Source: Bretschneidera sinensis (Eukaryota; Streptophyta; Magnoliopsida; Brassicales; Akaniaceae). From it: a stretch of 64,000 nt of DNA. Positions 1 to 11,052 of the stretch are shown piece after piece (positions within the stretch are counted from its first letter, which is position 1; each line of letters opens with the position of its first letter). The position numbers and the translations under genes are program-made. The notes below the pieces were generated by a model that worked only from the letters and a program-made list of their open reading frames with translations, was not told where the DNA came from and did not search any database. The stretch spans positions 144,254,001 to 144,318,000 of the forward strand of contig CM043698.1 in the NCBI GenBank assembly GCA_023935145.1. Direction: 5' to 3'.

Positions 1-247
1 GATCTATGCAAATTTAAACAAGAAGATGAGTATATAAATGACAAATTAATATCGAATTAGAGCTATCATTTAAAATCAAATTATCTTACTTAATTGCTTA
101 ACCTACCAAACTAAGAAAAAAAATATTACCAACCATATATGTATATTGAAGAGTGGTGATCTCATAGACCCGGTTCTGTGGAAGTTACCACGGAACCGGG
201 AAAATCCACTAGTAATCATAAGAAAATTGAATAGTAAATGTTTCAAT
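1..247. other. AT-rich intergenic DNA
   Basis: No gene, RNA or element was recognised here. A short open frame beginning at 146 runs into the MITE that follows and has no recognisable product. Confidence 0.5.
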
Positions 248-608
248 ATATTTAGGCTTCATTACAAAAAACACTTTGTGGTTGACTGCATTTCAAAAAA
301 TACCTCTAGGTTTTTTTGTGGTAAAAAATACCCTGTGGTTGATTTCATTTTCAAAAAACACCTTGAAGACTTTTTTGTGGTAAAAAATACTCTATAATAT
401 ATTTCTGTTAGCAAAAAATACCCTGTGATATGTTTTTATTAACAAAAAATATCCAGTGGTTGGCTAAAAAAAACATACTACAAAGTATTTTTTACTAACA
501 AAAACTTACCACAAGGTATTTTTCACCATAAAAAAAAAAAAAAACTCGGAATATTTTTTGAAAATGCAATCAACAATAAGATATTTTTTGTAATTAAGTT
601 AAATATTT
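248..608. mobile_element. Foldback MITE, about 360 bp
   Basis: The two ends are long imperfect inverted repeats. The left end (from about 255) reads through TTCATTACAAAAAACAC and a TGGTTGACTGCATTT block; the reverse complement of the right end (to about 608) reads through TTAATTACAAAAAATA and TTGTTGATTGCATTTTC. The centre holds repeated CAAAAAATACC-type units. No coding capacity is present. The inverted termini and small size fit a miniature DNA transposon; the superfamily is unknown because no target duplication was resolved. Confidence 0.65.
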
Positions 609-1348
609 TTAAAAAAAATTAAATACTAAAATTACTACTTTATTTTTCTGTAATTATTAATAAACATTTTCGATTTCGTGGTAACTCCTACTGAACTGGT
701 TCGTGATATTAACACATTTTTCTCAATAAACTGCAGTATAAATAATTTCCATCTTAGACTTATATTTCATTGGTTTCTAAGTTACTCATGCAGCCTGAAA
801 TGGTAAATGAATAACCAACACCATGGCAGAATATTTTGTTTCTAAATACATTCTTGTTCTTGATTAAATTATAATCAAAGCCTCAAATACGAATTAAGAT
901 TCCTTTACCACAGTTTTTGGTACATTATTGTAGCATTTGATCATCTTTATACTAATGTTTAATAATGTCTGAAATTAGTTTTAATTTATTTATTAATTTG
1001 ATTTAACGATAGTATGTGAACTAATTTCTAACCTCCAATACGTAACATACATGACAACGGGACATGTTCGGAGAGGGGCATACATTTTTTCATCTCCGTC
1101 TCCGTTTTTGTTGGAGATTATTTTCCCTCATCTTAGCTCTCAACAGAAATTTTCTGCGACCTAAATCCCTGTTCTTGCTCCTATTTATGAAACAAAAAGG
1201 GGAATCTCCCACAAAATTACCAAAAATTCTTATTTAACAGCATCAAGTTATGATCTTGTTACCAAAAAAAATAAGATACCTAGTTTTATAACGCAAATCC
1301 CTTGGAACATGCTTTAATATAATCAAAGCAAAATTTATTTACGATTAT
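609..1348. other. Intergenic DNA, nothing recognised
   Basis: AT-rich DNA with no open frame of note, no RNA gene and no repeat that could be tied to the rest of the window. Confidence 0.5.
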
Positions 1349-1440
1349 GTTTGGTGTTGGATTTAATTTAATTTAAATTTAACTTAAATTTAATTTTTTA
1401 TTTTTAAAAAATTTAATTTAATTAAATCTAATACCAAAGG
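1349..1440. mobile_element. Very short foldback MITE
   Basis: About 90 bp with inverted ends: TTTGGTGTTGGATTTAATTT at the left and, on the complementary strand, CTTTGGTATTAGATTTAATT at the right. The middle is T/A-rich. The TTTGG termini recall small hAT or PIF-type MITEs, but assignment is only suggestive. Confidence 0.5.
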
Positions 1441-1609
1441 AATTCTTACCTCATTACTTATGATTGTGCTCACAAGATTATTTTAGTTAGGGGCGGCAAT
1501 GGGCCATTTCCATGTGGCGTGTCATGCTAGGCACGGTCCAAGTGGATGGGCCGTGTTAAGCCTAGCTTTTGAGGCTCCAGCATGAAGCACGACACGAGAC
1601 ATGGCACGA

Positions 1610-2031
1610 CGATGCAACTCGCTCAGTAAAAGAAAGCTTTTAGAATATCAATCTCTGATAAGCCAAAAGGGTTTGGAAATCTCTTCCAGAAATTAGAATC
1701 TCTCTAATATAACTGAATTTGGGTTTTCAATGATCGCTATTTTATTGCTAAAATAACTGAGCATATATACATGCTCTTTACAACCGACACTTTCCACAAT
1801 TAAAGCAACAACTAAAACACGTAAACAACAACTTCCATTTGTAATAGGACAACTCACAACAAGCAACAGCTAAAACACGTAAACAACAAATAAGGGAAAT
1901 GTGGTCCTCAAAACAGGGGTCATGAAGCCAGTTATTTGCTTGACTAAACCAACAAAACAATTTAACTAATTATGTGGGCTTGCAACAAAAGGATCATGCA
2001 AAGCATGGCAAATATTCTGTCATTTGCATCA
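1610..2031 (-). repeat. 3' LTR of the chromovirus
   Basis: 422 bp direct copy of 6761-7182. By eye only three differences are visible: the first base (C for T), one G/A near 1621 and one A/C in the AAATAAGGG stretch. The 60-residue open frame at 1778-1960 lies wholly inside the LTR, is repeated in the other LTR and is not a gene. Confidence 0.95.
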
Positions 2032-3203
2032 ATTGCCTCCCCCTTTAGAACTTGACTCTGGCAAGTGCTGCTGCAAGTAATTGTGAAGCAACTCAAGATG
2101 GAGACGCTGAACTTCTGGAGATTGTAACCACACAGCTTCAGATATTGGCTTCATTGCCCAGCGGACCAGAAACTTGTAACACCCACCTCGTCTTGTGGAC
2201 AAAAATTGATGGTCCAAGATAGCATCAATGGTGTCACGAGTTTGAGTAACTGAAGGAACGCGAAGGGTGGAGTCAGATGGTCGAATATCTAGCTCATCCA
2301 TGCCCGCAAATTTAGTCAAGTCTTCCACATTATATATCGGACTAAAACCATAGTCTGATGGAAGGTCTACCAGATAGGCATTAGGAGCCAACTTTTTCAA
2401 AATCGGAAATGGACCAGCTCGCCGCGCATGGAGCTTGGTAAAACTCCCTGGGGGAAATCGTTCGGGACGAAGACGAATGAGGACCATTTCACCAACAGAA
2501 AATTGAACATCCCTTTTCTTTTTATTCGCATGAGTCGTATAGTCAGCAGTTTAGTTGCTATTTTCCTTCTGATTTCATCATGCATAGTGGACATATGGCT
2601 AAAAAAATCTAACCCAGCCTCACTAACATTGGTGGGTAAAGGTAGCTGACCTGTATCAAGGGGAGTCTTGGGATTGAGCCTATAAACAATAGAAAAATAA
2701 GTATTACCTGTAGTACGGTTGACTGAATTGTTATATGCAAATTCAGCTTGGGGCAAAATTAAATCCCAACTTGAAGTGTGTTCATGAATCAAACAACGAA
2801 GCAAGTTACCAAGGCTGCGATTTGTCACCTCAGTTTGGCCATCCGTTTGCGGATGAAAAGCACTTGAAAATGATAGTTTTGTACCCAATGCAGCCCATAA
2901 AGTCTTCCAAAAGTAGCTCACAAATTTAACATCCCGATCTGAAACAATCGACATAGGCAAACCATGTAACCGCACAACTTCTTTGAGAAAAATTGATGCA
3001 ATATGAGAGGCATCAAATGTTTTCCGACATGGTATAAAATGGGACATTTTTGAAAACCGATCGACAACCACCATGATAGAATCATTGTTGCGGAGCGTCC
3101 TCGGCAAACCCAAAACGAAATCCATACTAACGTCTTGCCATGGCTTTTGAGGAATAGAAAGAGGAGTATATAATCTTGCATTCTGCTTTGTTTCTTTGTT
3201 CAC
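2029..3203 (-). pseudogene. Integrase with C-terminal chromodomain (broken)
   Basis: The C-terminal part of the chromovirus Pol. It would insert the cDNA, with the chromodomain steering it to marked chromatin. Visible are the end of the zinc-binding region (CRVCQVNKETKQ), the catalytic core with its first Asp in MDFVLGLP, the second in VSDRDVKF and the Glu in DGQTEVTNRSL, then GPFPILKKLAPNAYLVDLP and the chromodomain (IDAILDHQFLSTRRG ... YKFLVRW). A TGA at 3219-3221 separates it from the upstream RT frame, and a frameshift near 2535-2560 splits core from chromodomain. All three core acidic residues remain, so damage is by stop and frameshift rather than active-site loss. Confidence 0.92.
2032..2046 (-). 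other. Polypurine tract
   Basis: On the minus strand this reads AAAGGGGGAGGCAAT directly before the LTR terminus TGATGCAA. It is the expected plus-strand priming site of the chromovirus. Confidence 0.85.
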
Positions 3204-3218
3204 TTGGCATACTCGACA

Positions 3219-5057
3219 TCAACTAACAACAGTATGGATGTCATGGCGTAACCGTGGCCAGAAAAATCGATCAGTGACTAAAGTCAGTGTCTTGTCAAAC
3301 CCGAAGTGGCCAGTAAGTCCTCCCCCATGTAGCTCGCGAATGATGAACTCGCGCATGGATCCTTTGGGCGCACAAATACGTGAGTGCTTGATCAAATAAC
3401 CATCTTTAAGCATGAACCCTGCATGGTTTGGAGTTGTAGTATTCTGCAATGAGTACCAGATGTCCTTAAAATCTGAATCCAAAACATATTGTTCCTTCAT
3501 AGATTCAAACCCTGTAACATTAGAACAAAAAATGGTTAACAAATGTGGCTTGCGACTAAGAGCATCAGCCACCTTGTTCTCGCAACCCGCCTTGTGATGA
3601 ATGGAGAAATCAAACTTTTGGATGACGTCAAACCATCTAGCATGTCGAGCATTCAATCTGGTCTGAGAATATAGATACTTGAGCGAATCATGATCGGTGA
3701 ATAAAATGAATTCTCGGTGGATAAGGTAGGGGCGCCAATGTTTGAGTGTTTGAACCAAAGCATAGAATTCTATATCATACGCGGAGTACTTACGTCGAAT
3801 TTTGTTGAGCTTCTCACTAAAGAAGGCAATGGGATGACCTTCTTGGCTGAGTATTCCTCCAATTCCCACATGCAACGCATCGCACACTACCTCAAAAAAT
3901 TTTGAAAAATCCGGAAGACGTAATACTGGAGCAGAGGACATCTTTTGTTTAATAACTTCAAAGGCTTTGGTGGCTGCAAGTGTCCATTGAAAGGATTTGG
4001 CTTTAAGACACTCGGTAATGGGTGACATAATGGTGCTGAAATTCTGAATAAACCTTCGATAAAATGTCGCCAACCCATGGAAGCTTCTAACATCAAAAAA
4101 AGATTGTGGTGTAGGCCATTCAAGGATGGCTTGTATTTTACTGGGATCTGCAGCAACTCCCTTGTGAGACACAATGAAACCAAGGAAATTAGCTCCATTC
4201 TTTACAAAAGTACACTTCTTTCGATTAATAAAGAGCTGCTCTTTTCTGAGGGCTTCAAAGACTTGCCGGATATGAGCTAAATGTGCTGCAAGAGAATGAC
4301 TGTAGATGAGTATATCAACAAAATAAACAACCACACACTTACCCAAGAATGGTTTGAGAGCTTGAGTCATCACTCTCATAAAAGTACTTGGGGCATTAGT
4401 TAAACCGAAAGGCATGACAAGCTATTCGTAAAGTCCTTCTTTGGTTTTAAACGCCGTCTTCCATTCATCCCCAGGGCGAAGACGGACTTGATGATAACCA
4501 CTTCGTAGGTCAAGTTTTGTGAATATAGTAGCACCTCCCAATTGATCTAACATATCATCAAGGCGTGGAATGGGAAATCTATATTTAACAGTAATCTTGT
4601 TTACTGCTCGGCTATCAATGCACATCCTCCAACTACCATCTTTTTTTGGTGTAAGTAAGGTAGGTACTGCACAGGGTCTTAGACTCTCTCGGATGAAGTC
4701 TCGATTCATAAGTTCTTGAACCTGACGTTGCAACTCGTTGTGTTCTATAGGGCTCATTCGATAATGTGGTAGATTTGGTAGTGTGGATCCTGGCACCAAA
4801 TCAATAGCATGTTGTATGTCGCGCATAGGTGGCAGTTGGTGGGGTAAATCTTCTGGAAATAATTCTTGAAATTCTTGTAGAAGATCATTAAGGCTATTTG
4901 GAATTCGCCCATCAACTTTGTTTATTTCTCGTCCAACTAACACAAAAAATGGCACACCTTCTTGTAATTCTTTATTAACTTGACGAAGAATGAGGACTAA
5001 GTTGGTTACCTTCTGTGACTTGTCATCATAATGAGGTCCAAAATCGGCAATTGGCAA
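3219..5057 (-). pseudogene. Reverse transcriptase and RNase H (broken)
   Basis: The central Pol region, in the same frame as gag. RT motifs in order: [45 protein letters not shown], then the catalytic box. The box reads YFVDILIYS where the family has YFDDILIYS, so the first catalytic aspartate has become valine. A TAG at 4422-4424 replaces the tryptophan expected in GLYEW. RNase H follows (CDALHVGIGGILSQ, AYDIEFYALVQTLKHWR, FTDHDSLKYL), then the HHCC-type integrase start (HGGGLTGHFGFDKTL). The TGA at 3219-3221 ends this segment. With the catalytic change and the stop, no active enzyme could come from this copy. Confidence 0.94.
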
Positions 5058-5108
5058 GGGTTGTAGAGTGATTTTTCGCTTCTGAAAAACAAAGGAATAT
5101 GAGTTTTC

Positions 5109-5525
5109 TTACCCGTTATAAAGAACCCGCCAATCGTAGAGCCAAGGCCTCCCTAGCAGAAGGTGACACATGGTCATGGGTAGGACATCACACCAAACCT
5201 CATCAGAATAATTGGCCCCTAACGAAAACTTCACAAGACATCGATGTTGGATGGGAATGGTGCTTGTGTCATTGATCCAGCTTACTCGGTAAGGTGTAGA
5301 GTGAGGTTGTTGGGGTAAGTCCAATCGTTCCACCACCGTTTTCGAGATGACATTCATTCCGCTTCCGTTGTCGATAATCACATTCAAAGCTTTGTTGCTG
5401 TGAACCACTCTTGTATGGAAGATGTTGGTACGCTTCCAGTCATTAATCCCTTGTTCCAAAGGTTGCCTTTGCCCTGTTAAAACCCTGTTAATAACACAAA
5501 TAGGAAGATCAGTGGCTTCTAAAAT
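5109..5525 (-). pseudogene. Retroviral-type aspartic protease (broken)
   Basis: Continues the gag-pol frame between gag and RT. The active-site region reads VIIDNGSGMNVIS, with the catalytic Asp in an ID-x-GS context as in plant chromovirus proteases, and a GRPWLYDWRVLYNG segment near the end. TAA codons at 5526-5528 and 5109-5111 bracket it. The flanking reading frames join without a shift, so these stops look like later point mutations or, for the first, possibly a natural boundary. Confidence 0.85.
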
Positions 5526-6719
5526 TTATTCATCTTCCATTTCGAGAGTTTCTGGATGTGTGTGGTCTTCACTTAGCTCATCTTCAGTTTCCAACATCAA
5601 CTCTTTTTCACATATGTAAGCCACTCGCTTATCTCTGGTGGGGCAGACAACAGCAAAATGCCCATACCCTTTACATTTATAACATTGTGGACCTTCCCCA
5701 AACATTTTTGCTTTGCCTCTGATATCTTGCATTGCTCCTCCTTTCACTGTAACCTCAGTATTTTTGTGACTGATTGTTGTAGAGGGACGAGTGTGGGTTC
5801 CAAATTCGGTAACTTGATAGCGTCTCGAACCTTCTGAATTCACTTGTTTTTCTAATTGTAACGCCAATTGATACGCTTCTTCCACGCTATAAACTCGGGC
5901 CGTCAACATATCTTTCCGAATACTTGTTTTCAATCCATTCAAATAGTGTGCTAAAGTTTGAACTTCAGTCTCCACAGCTTTGCTTTGCACAGTTAATTCG
6001 TAGAACCTTTCCGTGCATTGATCCACCGATGCTTTGGGTTCTTGTTTCCATTGTAGCATTTCTTCGTAAACGAGTTGGTCATAATTAACTGGTAAATATT
6101 TGCTCTCTAATAGTTCTTTCATCTCACTCCAATCAGAAATAGAAGCTTGATGGATCCTTCTCAATTGTTCTTCTACACTGCTCCACCAGGCTCTAGCTGG
6201 ACCCTTTAATTTTAGTTTGACAAAATGCACCTTTCGATCCTCAGGCACTGAAAACCAGTCAAAGTAATCTTCCAACGCCGTTATCCAATCATGGAAGGCA
6301 TATGGGTTGAGTCTACCTAAGAAGTCGGACACTTCCACTTTCATTCTTTTAGTCAATTCGTCCATAGGTTCCTGTCATACGTTTGGACCACGAAACTGCA
6401 CTGGTACTGCTTGGTGTGCTCGTCGTCGACCTTCGCCTGGCTGTATTTCCCATTCATCATCGCTATCTCCAATGCCCTCTCTCCGATGGGGTGCCCTGTG
6501 TTCCATCCCGAAATCCCTCCCCCTTCTTGATGTACTGTGATCTTCAATAATGTCTAAACGGTGCATGATGGTACCTAGGGTCTGTGACAACTGGTCATGT
6601 TGTTGTTGAATATTGGGAGGTGGTGGTAGAGTAGGATCGACACTCGGGTTTGAGGGACTGGGGTTGTGTGAAGCTTGCTCCATGGAATTGTATGATTGTC
6701 CACTTCTAGTTTCGGGCAT
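5526..6719 (-). pseudogene. Gag polyprotein of the chromovirus (broken)
   Basis: Structural protein that would package element RNA. The ATG at 6719 opens MPETRSGQSYNSM shortly after the primer site, which supports this start. A Pro/Gln-rich N-terminus is followed by the Retrotrans_gag-type core (YAFHDWITALEDYFDWF, ARAWWSSVEEQ, LLESKYLPVNYDQL) and a CCHC zinc knuckle CYKCKGYGHFAVVCP near 5650-5700. A TGA at 6375-6377 interrupts the frame between N-terminus and core. Codons on both sides are in phase, so one nonsense change is sufficient to explain the break. Confidence 0.9.
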
Positions 6720-6745
6720 GAAGGAAATATTAAGACCTTAACCGG

Positions 6746-6757
6746 GCTCTGATACCA
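6746..6757 (-). other. Primer binding site (initiator tRNA-Met)
   Basis: The minus strand reads TGGTATCAGAGC three bases inside the 5' LTR, the standard complement of the 3' end of plant initiator tRNA-Met used for minus-strand cDNA priming. Confidence 0.92.
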
Positions 6758-6760
6758 ATT

Positions 6761-7182
6761 TGATGCAACTCACTCAGTAAAAGAAAGCTTTTAGAATATC
6801 AATCTCTGATAAGCCAAAAGGGTTTGGAAATCTCTTCCAGAAATTAGAATCTCTCTAATATAACTGAATTTGGGTTTTCAATGATCGCTATTTTATTGCT
6901 AAAATAACTGAGCATATATACATGCTCTTTACAACCGACACTTTCCACAATTAAAGCAACAACTAAAACACGTAAACAACAACTTCCATTTGTAATAGGA
7001 CAACTCACAACAAGCAACAGCTAAAACACGTAAACAACAAATACGGGAAATGTGGTCCTCAAAACAGGGGTCATGAAGCCAGTTATTTGCTTGACTAAAC
7101 CAACAAAACAATTTAACTAATTATGTGGGCTTGCAACAAAAGGATCATGCAAAGCATGGCAAATATTCTGTCATTTGCATCA
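6761..7182 (-). repeat. 5' LTR of the chromovirus
   Basis: 422 bp LTR next to the primer site; it would hold the promoter. It is nearly identical to 1610-2031 (three differences counted by eye), which implies recent insertion. Confidence 0.95.
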
Positions 7183-7244
7183 CACTACCCATAACATATA
7201 ATAAAATTTAAAATTACATACAATTTGAAGCCACTAAAATGATG

Positions 7245-7520
7245 AGTAAAAAAAAATTTGATTGTGATAAATCTGATATTTTAAGATAATGGAAGAAAAA
7301 TGAATAATAACCTATACTTAGCATAATAGCTCGTGATCTACTAACGGTTCCAGTGTCTATCCTAACATCGGAACAAGCTTTTAGTTCAGGTTTTAGAATT
7401 TTAGATGAACTACGATTAAGACTATTACTAGAAAACGTTACAAATGCTAATATGTACAAAGGATTGGGTAGATGCAAAATGTCGTACAACCAATATATTA
7501 AAGATAGATCGATATAGCGG
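7245..7520 (+). pseudogene. hAT transposase C-terminal dimerisation region (remnant)
   Basis: Reading codons from 7290 gives WKKNE, two adjacent TAA codons where the family has two tyrosines, then PILSIIARDLLTVPVSI, SEQAFSSGFRILDELR and a leucine-rich ENVTNAN stretch. This is the hATC dimerisation motif of hAT transposases (compare the general WWK...YP-LS-MARD-L-VPVS...SE-AFS pattern). The two tandem stops and the absence of the upstream catalytic and BED zinc-finger regions show it is a relic. It lies inside the hAT element at 1488-8126 and supports that assignment. It was not found as a clean open frame because of the stops. Confidence 0.85.
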
Positions 7521-8126
7521 ATTAAGTGACGATTGAAGATATCAAGAATGAAGAAAAGTTTGTAACTCCTTCCCTGCAAGAGTATAAACAATGAAAAACT
7601 AAATAATAATAATAATATTTTATATCTTTCTAATTTTTAAATTTTCTAAATTGTTTTTTATATTTTCACTCATTTGTAAGTAATTTCATTTTATTTATTT
7701 ATTTTAACATATTTATTTATTTTATATGTTATTGTTTTTATAAGTTATTTATTTGAAAGATATTTGGAACTTATAATTTTTAAGTAATTTGTTTATATTG
7801 TTTTTTTTTTGCAATTTCTAAGTTATTTGTAATATTTAACTTCATCAATAAAATGATTATTTTTATCATTCAATTAATTATTTATAAGTTTTTTTTATTA
7901 TTTTCAATAAAAAAATCAATATATATCTATAAGATCCATTGACCGACACAGCCAAATAGCCATACGGGCTTTGAGTCGTGCCAGACCTACATTCTTAAAA
8001 AATTATTATAGCATGACTATGCACGAAAGAGAATGAGATATAGTACAACACGACACGACACGAAAACACAGTGAACCGTCTTATGTGAGCCGTAGACCGA
8101 CATAACACGACCCATTCGCACCCTTA

Positions 8127-9130
8127 AGTTTAGGCAATCTTGCATTTTGTATTTGGGCTGTGTTGGGCCTGGCTGAGCAGGTGACTGAATCATGAGAAAT
8201 AAAACAAGCTCGCGATCCTTGATCTAAGCATTGTGACTGAATCCCTTTGATGATCGTCAGAGAATTTGTGCAAGCTCTTGACCATATGTGGGACGCGAGT
8301 CAAGACAAAGAACTTTTAAAAAAATTTAGTTGCTTCGAGGTTAAAATTAATGATTAATTTTATTGATAATATTATATTTTATATTTTATATTTACATTAA
8401 TATTATTAATAAAATTTTTAAAATTATCAATAAAATTTTTAATTAATCGTCTGATTTAAACTCCATCCAACCGAAAAATCTCCAAAGTCTCATGCTCACT
8501 ACCTTTCACTAAGCTCACGTGGCAAAAACCCCTTGGACAACAAGCAAAGAATGAACTGTAACCAGTGATGACAGTTAAAAGACCACCCAACACACTGAAA
8601 ACAAAGGTTCTTTTGTCATCATGCGTTGTTTACACGCATCCCAATAAATCCTCAGGCGTTAGATCTAAGCATTTGTTGCGTTTGATCGATTAAAAAAAAG
8701 TTGGTCACATTTACGTATTACAAAATTTCCAACAGCAGTTACTTTTATGGCGGGAAATGAATTTTCCTCGTAAACTACCCAAAACACCCTTCTAACTAAC
8801 TTATCTAACCAGAAGGAATGACGCTGCCTCGTGCTATAAGTGGTATTTTATGTTTCTTTATTAACAGAAAGGTTTTTCATGGCTCTACAGAAGATTTTCT
8901 CCACAGCAGGTGAAATGCTCGTTTTCAAAGAACTGGTAACGTGTCCTTTTCTTTTGGTAATATTTCTTTATTAAAAGAAATATTTTCATGTTTTCTTTTT
9001 TATTTTAATAGACTCTTGTTTCTTCAATACTAGCAGTCATAGACAGAGAGAAAATTGGGAAGAGCAAGGAGCAGAGGGCAAGAGAGAGAAAGAGGAGCTA
9101 GATCTTGTTGGGTATAGAACAAGAATATCA
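8127..9130 (+). promoter_or_regulatory. Upstream region and 5' leader of the DUF1218 gene
   Basis: No coding sequence. A CTATAAGTGG stretch at about 8834-8843 is a possible TATA element; a purine-rich leader (GAGAGAAAGAGGAGC-type, about 9040-9100) precedes the start codon at 9131. A leader intron cannot be excluded. The hAT element ends only about 1 kb upstream of the start codon, so it may bound the promoter. Confidence 0.4.
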
Positions 9131-11052
9131 ATGGCTTCAAAGCTGTTGTTGATTACAGTCTTTGTACTTGATCTCATTGCCTTCTGTTTAGCTGTTGCAG
9201 CTGAGCAGAGGAGAAGTAGTGTAAGTTCATATCCTTCTCTGTATATTGATTTTCATACTCTGTTTCACTAAAGCCAATGCAATCTCTTTTTGCATATATG
9301 GGTGTTAGATATAATTTTTCTTTTATGGTTTTTGGTTTCTGGGCTTGTTGAATAATGGTTATATTGTGCTGATGGGCTCTATTTGGGTACTGATAAATGG
9401 TTCATGGTTTTTCATTTTTGGGTTTGCTAGATTATGTGGTTGTTCTGCTCTGTTTTTGTTTGGCTTCTTAGAAAATTTGCAGGAAACAGGAGAAACTACT
9501 CTGAATTTCATGTTGGTTGGGGCTAAAAACTACAAATCTAAAGAAATTAGAAACCTGTTTCAACTTGTTGGTTGTTTTAGTTATGAAATTACCAGATCTG
9601 TTGTTACGAATGATAAACTTTAGCTGAATTTGCAATGAAAATGGTAGATCTCTTTGCTGTATGTCGCCCAGATACACACAAGTTCCACATTAGTGATGAG
9701 CTCCCTAAGAAGGATAATGGGAAACCCTTGTTTGACAGATTTTAATACAAAACTAACATTTAATCTAGGGAAAATTTGAGATCTTTTTGTGGGTATAGTT
9801 ATTGCTTTTGGACTAGAGTCCTCCTCCCTTTTGTATTTCTGGAATTCCATTTTTTTGGGAATTCTTGACTTAGATTTGCACCGGCTGGAAACTTAACTAG
9901 TAATGTTTGATAATTAACAGTCAAGTTTCCACTCGGTACAGCCAAGAATTTTTCATTTTTTTCCCTCTCTTGGTCTTCTTTATTTTGGGGCTTGTACCCA
10001 CTAGGTTTCTCCCTAATTTAGTCAATGTAACTGTAAAAAAAATTGAGAAATTCTTGTATAAACCCTGTCTATCACGTGGATTATACGCTAGAACCAATCA
10101 TGCTTCACCACGTCAAAAAAAATTGCAGATTTTGGTGCCTAACTAGCTTGTTGCTAATCAAATATAACCAATCATTTATAAATCTTCTTTTACAGGCCAG
10201 GATTGTCCAGGACACTGAAATACAGTATAATTACTGTGTCTATGACTCGGATATTGCAACCGGGTATGCTGTTGGTGCATTTTTGTTCCTCCTGACCAGC
10301 CAAGCCCTTATAATGGTAGCAAGCAGATGCTTCTGCTGTGGGAAGGTTTTGAGCCCCGGAGGTTCAAGGGCTTCGGCAGTTGTTCTCTTCATAGTCTGCT
10401 GGTATGTAACCACACCCATGTACATTATATTAAAGATCTTAGTCTCTAATAGACGGAGAAAAAAAGCAAGAGGAAAGAAAAGGGAGATGGTGGAAAAATA
10501 AAAGGATTTGTATTTTCTTTCATGTGTCTAGTAAAGATATGGAAAAACGATAAGAAAAAAGAATAGAATAAATTATTCCAGAACGTGATTTGTAGAAGAA
10601 AACATCAACTTTCTCAATTTTATTTCCTCTCCTATTTCCTTCCTCCTACTTTTCCTCCCTAACAATCATGACGGTAATGATCATATTTTGCCGGCTTAAC
10701 TGTGTAGGATTAAGAGGTAATTTTTGGTTTTCATTGTACCATATGGGTTTGGCTGTTTTTATTAATTCTTGTTGTTATTACTTCTCACAGGTTGTTTTTC
10801 CTCATCGCTGAGTTATGCTTGTTCGCGGGTTCAATTAAGAATGCTTACCACACCAAATACAGGACTCTGTTCAATGAGAATCCTCCCTCTTGCGAAACCT
10901 TGAGAAAGGGAGTTTTCGGTGCAGGGGCAGCTTTCATTTTCTTCACTACTATAGTCTCTGAATTCTACTATGTTTTCTATTCTAAGGCCAGAGAAAGCTT
11001 CCAACCATATGGCGGTCGAGAGACTGGTGTTAATATGGGAACCTACAAATGA
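9131..11052 (+). CDS. DUF1218 family four-pass membrane protein
   Basis: The only intact host gene seen. Exons 9131-9220, 10196-10401 and 10791-11052 join in phase (90+206+262 nt) to give 185 residues; all junctions are GT-AG. Introns are 975 and 389 bp. Residues 1-22 are a signal-anchor-like hydrophobic segment (MASKLLLITVFVLDLIAFCL), with further membrane segments at about 53-72, 90-113 and 139-162. Cysteines lie at 44, 75, 77, 78 (CFCCGK), 98, 108 and 133, as in DUF1218. The C-terminus is short and polar. The family includes the DESIGUAL/vascular-patterning and MODIFYING WALL LIGNIN proteins and the cotton Fb34-like group; it acts in ER or plasma membrane and influences wall or vascular development. 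Which subgroup this belongs to is not settled. The start is chosen because it opens the hydrophobic segment and follows a purine-rich leader. Confidence 0.92.

Larger units (their letters stand above)
1610..7182 (-). mobile_element. Ty3/gypsy chromovirus, full length, inactive
   Basis: A complete LTR retrotransposon on the minus strand, 5,573 bp, with two 422 bp LTRs that begin TGATGCAA and end TTGCATCA. Flanking 5-mers CACGA and CACTA differ by one base and are the likely target duplication. The primer site complementary to initiator tRNA-Met lies beside the right LTR and a polypurine tract beside the left LTR, so transcription runs right to left. Gag, protease, reverse transcriptase, RNase H, integrase and a C-terminal chromodomain follow in the Ty3/gypsy order. 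Small size, short LTRs and the chromodomain suggest the Reina-type group (inference). Five in-frame stops, one frameshift and a changed RT catalytic aspartate make it non-autonomous. Confidence 0.95.
1488..8126 (+). mobile_element. Decayed hAT transposon, split by a nested chromovirus
   Basis: The left end TAGGGGCGGCAATGGGCC and the complement of the right end TAAGGGTGCGAATGGGTC form imperfect terminal inverted repeats. The flanking 8-mers ATTTTAGT (1480-1487) and AGTTTAGG (8127-8134) match at 6 of 8 positions, as expected for an old 8 bp hAT target duplication. Both ends carry GC-rich subterminal sequence full of CACGACACGA-type motifs. The interior is interrupted at 1610-7182 by an LTR retrotransposon; without it the hAT copy is only about 1.06 kb, a deletion derivative that keeps a piece of the transposase C-terminus (7245-7520). 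A second terminus of the same family lies at 18090-18643. Confidence 0.8.

Noticed and set aside
1778..1960. 60-codon minus-strand frame, repeated at 6929-7111
   Set aside because: It lies inside both LTRs of the chromovirus and is repeated only because the LTRs are.
9345..10146. Frames on both strands between DUF1218 exons
   Set aside because: They lie in intron 1; splice sites and phase of the flanking exons explain the region.
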